Below are positions 17,563 to 25,761 of a stretch of 32,113 bases of DNA, piece after piece. Source of the DNA: Candidatus Heimdallarchaeota archaeon LC_3 (GTDB lineage Archaea > Asgardarchaeota > Heimdallarchaeia > Hodarchaeales > LC-3); contig MDVS01000003.1 of assembly GCA_001940645.1 (NCBI GenBank), forward strand, positions 1 through 32,113, given 5' to 3'. The notes under the pieces were generated by a model that was not told the DNA's origin, searched no databases, and worked only from the letters and a program-made list of their open reading frames with translations. Numbering within the stretch: the stretch's first letter is position 1; every line of letters begins with the position of its first letter. The position numbers were made by a program, and so were the translations under genes.

Positions 17563-17588
17563 TTGAAAATTACTATATTTATTTTCAA
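17563..17588 (-). promoter_or_regulatory. Inverted repeat over the htpG promoter region
   Basis: Perfect 8-base arms TTGAAAAT and ATTTTCAA are separated by 10 bases that contain a TATA-like stretch (on the minus strand AAATATAG). The element lies 24-49 bases upstream of the htpG ATG, where an archaeal TATA box would be. A repressor bound here would block TBP. Only one copy is visible, and 8-base AT-rich arms can arise by chance. Confidence 0.4.
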
Positions 17589-17748
17589 GAGTCATTTTTT
17601 CATTATAAAGGGATAAAATTAACTAAAAATATGTGTATAATGTGTTTTTCTTCAAGATTCAAAAATTTTTTTCGATATTTAAAGATTATAAATAATCATA
17701 AATTGAATTATTTAATATAAAGAAACAAAGACATGTTAAAATATTGTG

Positions 17749-18597
17749 TTAGGAATCTTTTTCTTTAATATCAAACAAATGGAAATTAATTCCTGCAAAA
17801 ATATTTCCTGGACACAAATTTTCACCAATTGGTTGAGTTTTCAAAATTCTAGTACAATCAGTGCAGATAATTGCACCACATTGATCACATTCCTTCCATT
17901 CAGCTTCATTACCGATTACCTGTCTGCATCCAAAGCACAAGTTTTTCGTGACCATTAGATGCTTAGTAGAGGGTAGATCAATAATTTTGCTTTGATTTAA
18001 CACTTCATAATGTTTAGAGTCAAGTAATTTCAAAAACTGTTTATTTTGGATATCAATATTTCCTTGAAATTGGTTTAACCATTTTAAATCCCGAATAATA
18101 ACTGGCCATAGTGCATTGCTACTTTCTATAAATTTTGGAAATAAAAGAATATTTGGAAATTTATTATTGAAAGATTTAACTATATTATTTATGAAACTTA
18201 ATTTTTGAAGGACTTTGTAATGTGAAATAGTTGGCATTTGAAGAATTAGAAAATAACTTATAATGGGATGCTTAAATTTGTTATAATACTTATCAAAGAT
18301 GCTTTCAATACCTAGTATCAGTTCTTCTAGCTTTTTATTACTTAATTCCGGTCTTATTATTGATGTCAATCCCATTACAGAATTTTTATTTATTAAAGGC
18401 AGGAAATCAGGTAATAACAAATAATATTTTTCGCTATTAGCCCATGAATTTAAATTTAAGAATGAATTTGGCAATTGAATTATTTTTCTTAAATCAATTT
18501 TATTTAATTTTTGATTTGAACTTTGGTTTGGATATCTGATTAATAAAGGATCTAAATTATTAATTAGAAAATATAATTTCTTAATATTGAATCTCAA
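17749..18597 (-). CDS. Unknown protein with FYVE-like C-terminal zinc finger
   Basis: A 282-residue protein from TTG 18597; no ATG is available upstream in frame. Residues 1-215 are unfamiliar: an alpha/beta mixture rich in Ile, Leu, Asn and Lys with several Pro-bounded strands (NILLFPKFI, LWPVIIRDL). Residues 221-248 hold three Cys pairs, C221/C224, C237/C240 and C245/C248, spaced C-x2-C-x12-C-x2-C-x4-C-x2-C. That is the spacing of the first part of a FYVE treble-clef finger. A further Cys (262) and His (273) could complete the second zinc site. The basic RRHHCR patch of phosphoinositide-binding FYVE domains is absent. The gene is divergent from an alpha/beta hydrolase with about 140 bases between. 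Its role is unknown. Confidence 0.65.
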   Translation of the reverse strand: MRFNIKKLYFLINNLDPLLIRYPNQSSNQKLNKIDLRKIIQLPNSFLNLNSWANSEKYYLLLPDFLPLINKNSVMGLTSIIRPELSNKKLEELILGIESIFDKYYNKFKHPIISYFLILQMPTISHYKVLQKLSFINNIVKSFNNKFPNILLFPKFIESSNALWPVIIRDLKWLNQFQGNIDIQNKQFLKLLDSKHYEVLNQSKIIDLPSTKHLMVTKNLCFGCRQVIGNEAEWKECDQCGAIICTDCTRILKTQPIGENLCPGNIFAGINFHLFDIKEKDS

Positions 18598-18735
18598 ATT
18601 AAACCCAAAGTAGTTAAAAGAATTATCAACTGATCTTATAATTAAAAAATTTGTCTCTTTTATAATTTGGGTAAAAATTTTTTAAATATTTGCAAATAAA
18701 GATTAGAAAATTATAAATTCAAGGAAAATGGTATA

Positions 18736-19614
18736 ATGAGTTTTGAAGAGACAAAATCAGAGATAATAGATCTCGAACCGAATTTAAAATCTTTACTGCG
18801 TATTTGGTTACCAGAAAACGAGCCTGAAATAATTTTTTTAGCTGTACATGGATTATTAGCTCATTCTGGTGATTGGGTTACACTAGCATCATATTTTAAA
18901 AACAAAGGAATCGCTACTTATGCTGCTGATTTACGATTCCATGGAACACATTATCAACATAACAAGAGTAAAAATATTGGGCATGTAGATTCCTATGATG
19001 ATTACGTAAAGGATGTTAATGTTGTTTTAGATATTATTAAAAGTAAACACCCTTCCACTCCAGTTTTCCTAGTTGGTCATTCAATGGGTGGTATGATTTC
19101 TCTAATTTTTGGTCTAAAAATTCCTAAAAGTGATTCAAATATTAAGGGAATAATTATTTCATCACCTTGGTTAGAGAATAAGGTAAAAGTTAACAGAATT
19201 TTATTATCTTTATCAAAAATATTAGCTAAAATCTTACCTAAGCTAGCAATAAAAGCAGAACCATTAAACAATGTACTTACTCGTGATAAAGAAATTACAA
19301 AACGTCATTTTGAAGATGAAGAAAAAGGACTAAGAATTTCCAAAGTAACACCTAAATTTGGGGTAAATACATTTAAAACACAAGAATGGGTTTTGAATAA
19401 TATAAAAGAATGGAGTGATTATCCTCTTTTTTCTGTGATTTCCGGAAATGATCATATAGCTGTATCAGAGGTATCTATCAACGCAATTAAAACTGTTAAT
19501 CCTGATTTATCTACTCTAATTATTTATAAAGATAATTATCATGAAAATTTTAATGAAATAAATCGGGAAGAGATTTATGAAAAAATTGATTCTTGGATTC
19601 GGAATTATCTTTGA
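18736..19614 (+). CDS. Alpha/beta hydrolase, monoacylglycerol-lipase/lysophospholipase-like
   Basis: A 292-residue protein with a full alpha/beta-hydrolase layout. VHGLLAHSGDW (oxyanion-hole HG) near 38-47 and GIATYAADLRFHG (strand 4 and loop) near 58-70 lead to the nucleophile elbow GHSMGG with S116. D239 in SGNDH and H269 in NYHEN complete the probable triad. The cap between about 145 and 215 is helical and basic. The best match in memory is the Hydrolase_4 (serine aminopeptidase/monoglyceride lipase-like) family, so a lipid or other ester substrate is likely but unproven. No signal peptide or membrane helix is visible, so it should be cytoplasmic. It is the first gene after the divergent FYVE-like gene. 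Confidence 0.87.
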   Translation: MSFEETKSEIIDLEPNLKSLLRIWLPENEPEIIFLAVHGLLAHSGDWVTLASYFKNKGIATYAADLRFHGTHYQHNKSKNIGHVDSYDDYVKDVNVVLDIIKSKHPSTPVFLVGHSMGGMISLIFGLKIPKSDSNIKGIIISSPWLENKVKVNRILLSLSKILAKILPKLAIKAEPLNNVLTRDKEITKRHFEDEEKGLRISKVTPKFGVNTFKTQEWVLNNIKEWSDYPLFSVISGNDHIAVSEVSINAIKTVNPDLSTLIIYKDNYHENFNEINREEIYEKIDSWIRNYL

Positions 19615-19861
19615 GCAATAATTTCTGTTACTAAAATAATAAATTTTATCTCTGGCATTGTATTTTCTTAATCTATAACATTAACTAAATATTGTATCAA
19701 AAATAATGCTAAATTAATTCAGTAACATCCTTCTAGAATTATTGGTATTCTTTTGAAAGGATTCTTATTGTTTTAAGCAATATGAAAATGTATAAAGATA
19801 ATGAAAATTAGAAATCTAAATTGTATTTAAAAGACTTAATATTGTTCATACGGTGTTTTTT

Positions 19862-20008
19862 TTGTCACTCTTAGATGATTTCTCAGATTTTTCCGAATTA
19901 TGTATTAAATGTAAAAATTTTGATTTAATGTTAACAAATGTATGCAATTTAGGTCTAACACCGGTTGATAAAACAAGAAAAGAATGTAATAGTTTTGAAG
20001 AGATGTAA
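19862..20008 (+). CDS. 48-residue four-cysteine small protein
   Basis: A short ORF from TTG 19862 with a GGTG ribosome-binding sequence a few bases upstream, as used by other genes here. The product has C14-x2-C17, then F20, C28 with NLGLTPVDK after it, and C42-x2-F45 near the end. This is the pattern of many tiny prokaryotic proteins with CxxC...F...C...CxxF, thought to bind a metal. It ends at TAA 20008. The conserved-looking residue layout, the RBS and the absence of any other gene in this gap support it. The function is unknown. It lies in an otherwise empty 440-base gap. Confidence 0.6.
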   Translation: MSLLDDFSDFSELCIKCKNFDLMLTNVCNLGLTPVDKTRKECNSFEEM

Positions 20009-20057
20009 ATAACTACCTACATATTAAAATACAACAATTTTACTGTTTTTCTTTATT

Positions 20058-20991
20058 TCAAGTAAAAAAATCAACTAGTATTTTAATTACTTCTGTATTT
20101 GCATATATAGGTTTTAAGGAAAAATATCCAATAAAAGGAATTTTTTGCTCTATTTCTGTTTTCACTCTTTTTAAATCACTTTTATTAAATAAATCAGATA
20201 ATTCACGCCATTCAAAAGGATTTTTCATATGTAATGATTCAAATTCCAGTTGTTGGAAATTATTATGATAATTTATTTCTTCCGGATAAAATATCGCACT
20301 TTCACGATTTACAACGATATCTCTTGATGCAATAATATTATATATTGGCACACATTAAGCCACAAGTTGAGATATTCTTATTCAATCTTTTGATTATTTC
20401 CGAACCTGAAAACAATTCTAAAATGGTATTACTCTTCATTTGGTTTTCAATAAAGGAATTTAAATCCAAGATTTCAAAAATACTCTTTTTAATTCGTCTA
20501 GAAAATGAATCATAAGATTTTGTTGGGTTTTCGATGTTATCATTGAATTTTTTTCTAAAACTTTTAAAGCAGGATTCAGAAATAGCTATTCCATGATTAG
20601 GACTTGCAAGAAGGGCGATTCCAGAAATTCTATTTTTAATATCACGTGATGTCAGAGTATTGGAATAAATATTTTTATTGGTATCAAAAAAATGTCTTAA
20701 TATAATTCCTCCAAGCGAATGAACTATCATAACTATCTTTTGGGAAGATGGTGATCTTGAAAATATAATTTCTATCGCCTTAGCTAATTCTTTTTCAGCT
20801 AAACTCACAATTGAGGAAAAAATTGTATTTGAAAACTTGATAAGATATCAATTATAACTCCTATTATAGAAATTATGAACAAAAGAATCATATTCACCCA
20901 CATTTCCCCATATTTTGTGTGAAGAATTGAATCCATGAATAAATAGTATTACCCCTTTGTTATTTTGCTGTTCACATGCATAAAGTTTCAT
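20058..20991 (-). pseudogene. Broken lipase-like (DUF676/PGAP1-type) alpha/beta hydrolase
   Basis: The gene can be read in three pieces. From ATG 20991, KLYACEQQNNKGVILFIHGFN gives the oxyanion-hole HGF motif, then TGA appears at 20850-20848 (codon 48). The same frame resumes to give KIVMIVHSLGGIILRHFF with the nucleophile elbow HSLGG and SGIALLASPNHG, and ends at 20338. The C-terminal part (VPIYNIIASRDIVVN, with the acid strand) is in another frame starting near 20351, so one frameshift lies around 20340-20350. The N-terminal piece is also shorter than expected between HGF and the elbow, so some sequence may be lost at the TGA. The intact protein would have hydrolysed lipid or ester bonds. 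Unlike the hydrolase at 18736 it has no clean frame. Confidence 0.75.
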
Positions 20992-21145
20992 TCTTCCAAA
21001 TTTTCTTTATTTTCAGCAATTAATATCATTAGAGGACACTAGTTGAATTCTATTAGTTCTAGTCACTATGGAAATAAATTTACTTTGAATAATTTTTGCA
21101 TAATAAATTATAATAACATTAATTGTAAGAATGTATTGATACCAA

Positions 21146-21904
21146 ATGATTTTTGAAACTAAACAGGATTGGAGTTATAAGCACGTTGAAGTCACTATTC
21201 TTCATTCTATTGCTGGTCTGGCTACTCAAATTTTAATAAAAAACAGTGATAACAATTCTTCATTCCTCATCGATTGTGGTGATGGAACTACTAGAGACAT
21301 CTTACAACAAGGAGTCGATGTACATAAGTTACGTGGTATTGCTATTACTCATGGACATTATGATCATTGTTCAGGATTACATAGTTTGCTTGGATTTTTA
21401 CGGATGCTAGGCCGCACTGAAGAATTTTATATTTATTATCCTCATGGTTGTAAAGAAGTCGAAGGAATTTTAGATAATTTTAAAAAATGTTATCCCGATT
21501 CAATACCTTATAATTTAGTAAAAAAAAATCTTAATGATTTTAATAATAATATTATAAATCTCAACGGATTCTCTTTAAAATTTGTTAAAGTTTTACATTA
21601 TGGTTCAACTATAAAATATGGCATTGGAAATCGAATACCAGCTTTAGGATATGAGATAACCATTGATGACATTAAAATTGCTTATTCTGGAGATACCGGA
21701 CCTATAAACTCATTAAATATTCTTTTTACAAAGGAAACTGACCTCGGTATAATAGAAGCAACACATCCAGATGATTCTTGGGTAAAAAATGAAAAGAATA
21801 GATATCATTTAACGGAAAAAGAAGCAATCAATTATACTAATATCTGTAAGAATAGGATAATCATCCATAGATTGCCTGAATCGATAATTAATCAAAGAAG
21901 CTAA
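21146..21904 (+). CDS. MBL-fold metallo-hydrolase (RNase Z/arylsulfatase-like)
   Basis: A 252-residue protein with the metallo-beta-lactamase signature THGHYDH (H69, H71, D73, H74), LIDCGDGTTRDI before it, HYGST as a candidate for the third metal His, and AYSGDTGP providing the bridging Asp. HLTEKEA and the terminal IIIHRLP match the RNase Z-like arrangement of the final His. tRNase Z proteins are about 300 residues and carry a flexible arm that I do not see, so a more general RNase Z-like hydrolase is safer. It stands alone, with 230 bases of AT-rich sequence before the next gene. Confidence 0.85.
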   Translation: MIFETKQDWSYKHVEVTILHSIAGLATQILIKNSDNNSSFLIDCGDGTTRDILQQGVDVHKLRGIAITHGHYDHCSGLHSLLGFLRMLGRTEEFYIYYPHGCKEVEGILDNFKKCYPDSIPYNLVKKNLNDFNNNIINLNGFSLKFVKVLHYGSTIKYGIGNRIPALGYEITIDDIKIAYSGDTGPINSLNILFTKETDLGIIEATHPDDSWVKNEKNRYHLTEKEAINYTNICKNRIIIHRLPESIINQRS

Positions 21905-22134
21905 AACAATAGGTTTTAAATGATTTTTAGGTGAAGTAATATCTTATATATATATGCCAGAAAAAATTATAATCATTTAGAAATCCTATTAAAGAGTGAA
22001 ATTAGAAGACTGGTTATCTTAAAAAATACTTATATTTCTATTTATTATTTCTTTTAGACAAAATTTTTAAAAAAACTTAATATAAAAAATATCAGAAACA
22101 TATTTATTAGTCGATTAATGAAAAGAGGATTATA

Positions 22135-22701
22135 ATGACTTTCCTTATGAAAATTGTACTCGCAGGTGACGGTGGCGTCGGTAAAACAGCTTTACGTGAA
22201 AGATATCTAGGTCGTGGATTTCAGAGCAAATATATGATGACTATAGGAGCAGACTTTGCCCTTAAAGAAACCACAATAGATGGAAAATCAATTAAATTCC
22301 AAATTTGGGATCTTGCTGGGCAACAACGCTTTAATGCAGTACGAAGTGTTTATTATTTAGGTTGTTTAGGAGGATTATTACTTTTTGATGTTACTCGTAA
22401 GGAATCATTCGAAGCTTGTGCTGCTTGGGTAAAAGAAATCTGGACAAATAACGGTAAAGGTACTATCCCATTAGTTTTATTAGGTAATAAATCTGATTTA
22501 CGAGATGCTCATCCGGACTCTATTTCGCCAGAGGTTGCACAGCGTTATGCTGATAAATTATCTGAACAAGCAAAACAATATGGTTTTGGTATTCATTATA
22601 TGGACACTAGTGCAAAAACAGGTCTAAATGTTGGAGAAGCTTTTGAAGAATTAGGAAAAGTCTATTTCCAATATCTTGAAAAGCAAAGGAAAAAGGACTA
22701 A
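22135..22701 (+). CDS. Rab/Ras-like small GTPase
   Basis: A 188-residue GTPase with every G motif: G1 GDGGVGKT (11-18), switch-I Thr36, G3 WDLAGQ (58-63), G4 NKSD (118-121), G5 TSAK (158-161). The WDLAGQ motif with following RF is Rab-like, and the Gln needed for GTP hydrolysis is present. There is no C-terminal Cys for prenylation; it ends in KQRKKD, a basic tail that could touch the membrane. GAGGATTATA immediately precedes ATG 22135; ATG 22147 is a second candidate. Asgard archaea have large families of such proteins. It converges on orc1/cdc6 with a 12-base gap. Confidence 0.97.
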   Translation: MTFLMKIVLAGDGGVGKTALRERYLGRGFQSKYMMTIGADFALKETTIDGKSIKFQIWDLAGQQRFNAVRSVYYLGCLGGLLLFDVTRKESFEACAAWVKEIWTNNGKGTIPLVLLGNKSDLRDAHPDSISPEVAQRYADKLSEQAKQYGFGIHYMDTSAKTGLNVGEAFEELGKVYFQYLEKQRKKD

Positions 22702-22713
22702 ATTATTTTCTTA

Positions 22714-23976
22714 TTAGAATTTAACCTTTTTTTGCAAATCCCTCTTTATTAAATGTTCAATTTCTCTTATGATTTTATAAGGAGGAATTTCAAGAAATAT
22801 TTCTGTAGATCTTCCTTTAGTACCATAATTTACAACTTTAGATTGAATTAAAGATAATTCATCAAGTTTTTGGATATAAGACCAAAAACTAGTATGTCCC
22901 TGACCAATGGATAAGTTATACTTATTACACTCAATATGATATTGTCGTTTAACCATAATTAAAGTAACTTTTTGAGATTCTATCTTATTTTTAAACACTT
23001 TTCCAACACTTAGCAATGTTATTTTTTGAGTCATTGGTAAATCTCGTAAGATTTCCCTGTTAATAGGATAAAAATTATTTTTAGCGAGTTCAACCATATT
23101 TCTTGAGACAAAAAGTTTATTGGATTGGTCAGCAATTTTAAATGTGTTATGTAAAATTTCTAGTATAACTCTCAAATTTCCATTTATTTTGGTAGAAAAT
23201 TTAACTATTATTTCAATTAAGTGATCATCCAAGATATCATAAGTAATAGCAAGTTTAAGACGTAATTTAACAATATTTTTCAATTCTTCACTAGAATAAG
23301 AATTAAAAACAATAATATTTTTTGCTAAACTAGACTTAGTTGATGAATCAAGACTGTACAAAAAGTCGTTATTTTCTGTTATTACAATTACAGAAATTCT
23401 TTGTTTATCTAATATATTACTTTCATCATTTATTCTAGTAAAAGTATACAATAAATTATTAATTTCTGTGTCTCGAATAAGAAATTCAACTTCATCTAGA
23501 GCCAGAATCAAATAAAGGTTGTTCTTCTCAAGAGTTTCTAATAATTCTCTAATTAATTCACTAACTGATAGTCCACGTTGAGGAAAATTTGGGATTAATG
23601 ATCTAAGTAAATCAACTAAAAGCAAATACACTGTTCTACTTTGACGACAATTTAAATGGCGATAAATAAGATTGAAATTAGTAATTTTTTTTTTACTAAT
23701 TTCTTCAATATCAAAACCAAATCGTTTTGATGTTGCAGTTTTTCCAGAACCATGAGGCCCTACTAAAATAACAGATTGTCTAAATAAACTGTTAGTATTT
23801 GCATGAGTAAAAATACTGCTAAAAAATTTTGTAAGTTCAAGAATTTGCTCTTGGCGATGAGGTAATTCATAGGGTAAGTAATCAGGACTGAACACTAAAT
23901 CGTCATAAATGAGACTACTGTTTAAAGAATCCTTACCTAGCTCATCTTTTATCAATGTATGAATATTTTTAGACAT
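22714..23976 (-). CDS. cdc6: Orc1/Cdc6 replication initiator
   Basis: A 420-residue AAA+ protein. PHRQEQILEL leads into Walker A GPHGSGKT (73-80); Walker B is LILALDEVEF (DE 161-162) and sensor 1 is VIVITENNDFL. The lid helices with an Arg in GNLRVILEILHNTFKIAD (sensor-2 region) follow, and a C-terminal winged-helix domain runs from about residue 320 (KITLLSVGKVF, YNLSIGQGHTSFWSYIQKLDEL). Length is standard for archaeal Orc1/Cdc6. The protein marks and opens replication origins, and the gene often lies beside one. The 114-base upstream gap shows no clear ORB-type repeat. It is followed on the same strand direction upstream by the membrane-protein and GTPase genes. Confidence 0.95.
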   Translation of the reverse strand: MSKNIHTLIKDELGKDSLNSSLIYDDLVFSPDYLPYELPHRQEQILELTKFFSSIFTHANTNSLFRQSVILVGPHGSGKTATSKRFGFDIEEISKKKITNFNLIYRHLNCRQSRTVYLLLVDLLRSLIPNFPQRGLSVSELIRELLETLEKNNLYLILALDEVEFLIRDTEINNLLYTFTRINDESNILDKQRISVIVITENNDFLYSLDSSTKSSLAKNIIVFNSYSSEELKNIVKLRLKLAITYDILDDHLIEIIVKFSTKINGNLRVILEILHNTFKIADQSNKLFVSRNMVELAKNNFYPINREILRDLPMTQKITLLSVGKVFKNKIESQKVTLIMVKRQYHIECNKYNLSIGQGHTSFWSYIQKLDELSLIQSKVVNYGTKGRSTEIFLEIPPYKIIREIEHLIKRDLQKKVKF

Positions 23977-24090
23977 TTAAACTCAATTTATCTCGTAAAA
24001 GTATTTTATTAAGACCCAAAAACACTCTATATTCTGATGAAGATTTCTTTAAAAGAGGATAATCAAAAGAAATATTTTGTGTTTTCTTCC

Positions 24091-24555
24091 CTAAATAAAA
24101 ATACTAATTATTGATAAGGAAATAAGTATAAAATCTATTCCGATTGGAATAATGAATATTTTTTGACTCCTCATCTTTGCTACTGCATAGAAAGCATCGT
24201 TCCACGTTTTTATTGAATCTTCACGATTAATTTTTATCATACCCACCCAACCAAAATCAATAATAACTTGCACAATTCCCATAATAAGCATGAATAAACC
24301 TAAAAGAATAGATATTGGGGTGATATTAACTATTACTAATAATACTCCTATAATTATTAAAACAAGTGCAGTAATTATTGATAATATGAATATAGTAGCA
24401 ATCTCGGGTTTTCCCGTAATTTCTGCTAATTTTGGTGCTTTTTGTTCACGAAGAGCTTTAATACCAGATGTTTGAAAAGTTGAAATATTTTGTTTTCTTT
24501 GTTTCATCCTCTTCTTTTTTTTAATTTGCTTTGGTTGTTGATCCAAGGTTTTCAC
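24091..24555 (-). CDS. Four-helix membrane protein, unknown
   Basis: A 154-residue protein from GTG 24555, ten bases after the GTPase stop, so the two are probably cotranscribed. The first 50 residues are very basic (IKKKKRMKQRKQN) and lack hydrophobic segments. Then come hydrophobic helices at roughly 52-73, 77-98 (ISILLGLFMLIMGIVQVIIDF) and 132-153, with an amphipathic stretch between (SIKTWNDAFYAVAKMRSQ). I recognise no family. Being encoded with a Rab-like GTPase suggests a membrane partner or anchor, which is inference only. Confidence 0.65.
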   Translation of the reverse strand: MKTLDQQPKQIKKKKRMKQRKQNISTFQTSGIKALREQKAPKLAEITGKPEIATIFILSIITALVLIIIGVLLVIVNITPISILLGLFMLIMGIVQVIIDFGWVGMIKINREDSIKTWNDAFYAVAKMRSQKIFIIPIGIDFILISLSIISIFI

Positions 24556-24564
24556 AAGAGGCCG

Positions 24565-25134
24565 TTAATCTTTCTTGATTCTTAAATAATCCTTGACAAG
24601 TTCAGTAAAAGCCTCATCAACATTTTTGTTCTCTAAAGCTGAAGTTTCAATATAACTGATTAATTTAATTTGCGGATATTTTGTTTTAATTCTTCTTTTA
24701 AGATTATTAACTTCATTCTGATTAACACTATTGTGACTGGCTTTTAAATCGATTTTATTACCCACCAAAATGACTGGAAATGTTTGAGATTTAGAAGTAA
24801 ATTGTTCTAAAATGGTTTGTTCTATTTCAGATAACCAGTTTGTTTCCAAATCTTTTAAGGATACCTGACTTGTGATATCAAAGACTAAAAATCCTAAATC
24901 AGCTCTGCGTAAATAAATTTGTCTGAATTTACTGAATCTTTCTTGTCCTGCTAAATCGTGAATATTCAGGACACACCGTATGTCATGAAATTTTATTTCT
25001 TTTGAGTACAATTCTTGACCTAACGTCATTTGATATGTCTTGGTAAAACTGTCATCTATATACCGTTTAACTAGACTAGTTTTTCCTACTCCTCCCTGTC
25101 CTACTAAAATGAGTTTTAGTACAACTTTACTCAT
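24565..25134 (-). CDS. Rab/Ras-like small GTPase
   Basis: A 189-residue GTPase: G1 GQGGVGKT (12-19), switch-I Thr37, G3 HDLAGQERF (59-67, with His where Trp or Asp is usual), G4 NKID (126-129), G5 ETSA (163-166). The catalytic Gln is present. A long insertion-free alpha3 region (LETNWLSEIEQTILEQFTSKSQ) and a C-terminal YLRIKKD tail without Cys complete it. It differs clearly from the other GTPase of this window, so they are not a recent tandem copy. It heads a small operon with the membrane protein at 24091. No strong SD lies before ATG, so a leaderless mRNA is possible. Confidence 0.97.
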   Translation of the reverse strand: MSKVVLKLILVGQGGVGKTSLVKRYIDDSFTKTYQMTLGQELYSKEIKFHDIRCVLNIHDLAGQERFSKFRQIYLRRADLGFLVFDITSQVSLKDLETNWLSEIEQTILEQFTSKSQTFPVILVGNKIDLKASHNSVNQNEVNNLKRRIKTKYPQIKLISYIETSALENKNVDEAFTELVKDYLRIKKD

Positions 25135-25335
25135 AATTTTATAATTGATTGTTTAATCTAAAAAATATTCTTAACAATAATCTCGCTTAAATATTGTAAA
25201 ACTAGTTTTTTTAATTTGGTAATCAAGTAAAAAGAAGGAATAATTAAAAGAAATCAATTATGGTCTTAAAATTTACTAAAGTCAGGAATTTGAAAAACCT
25301 AATACAAGGAATAAGTTTTTCTATAGAAAAAAAGT

Positions 25336-25749
25336 TTATAATGAAATCACTCTGTCATAACTCATTGCAATATCTGCAAAAAAAGCTATTCCTGCAATAT
25401 CATCAATAAAATCTACTAAATCTTCTTGTTTCAGACCAAAGATATCTGTCATAAGCCCACAAGCAATAATTTTGATTTCTCCTAAATCCTTTAGATCAGG
25501 AAGCAAGTTAAACCAAGTTTGTAATTTACCAGATTTGTCAGCATCTTCTATTTGCTTATTAACTCCTGGAAAAATGCTGCTCATTTGTCGGTTGTTTTCA
25601 ACAATATCTTTTTTTAAAGCCCAGACAGAATCGTTCATGAAAAACATTAAAACTTCATTATCATTTGCAATTGCACCACTAGCTATTAATCCAGCAGTGT
25701 TTAATGTCTCAAATTTACCAGATGTAACTAAGATAGCTAATTTTCCCAT
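25336..25749 (-). CDS. DsrE-family sulfur-relay protein
   Basis: A 137-residue protein of the DsrE/DsrF/DsrH fold: KLAILVTSGKFETLNTAGLIASGAIA, MFFMNDSVWALKK and the Cys strand IIACGLMTDIFGLKQEDLVD. The single Cys in ACGLM aligns with the Cys of the preceding DsrE2-like protein (GCQMTMDVFG), where persulfide is carried in relatives. The two proteins look like diverged copies of one fold. GGTGAGATT is directly before ATG, and 12 bases separate it from the gene before. It is the last gene of the sulfur operon. Confidence 0.88.
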   Translation of the reverse strand: MGKLAILVTSGKFETLNTAGLIASGAIANDNEVLMFFMNDSVWALKKDIVENNRQMSSIFPGVNKQIEDADKSGKLQTWFNLLPDLKDLGEIKIIACGLMTDIFGLKQEDLVDFIDDIAGIAFFADIAMSYDRVISL

Positions 25750-25761
25750 AATCTCACCTAA

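Noticed and set aside
18521..18545. GTTCAAATC-like sequence on the minus strand as a tRNA T-loop
   Set aside because: It sits in a coding frame and no acceptor or anticodon stems can be drawn around it.
23977..24090. Possible replication origin beside cdc6
   Set aside because: No ORB-like repeats or clear inverted repeats were seen; being next to cdc6 is not enough.
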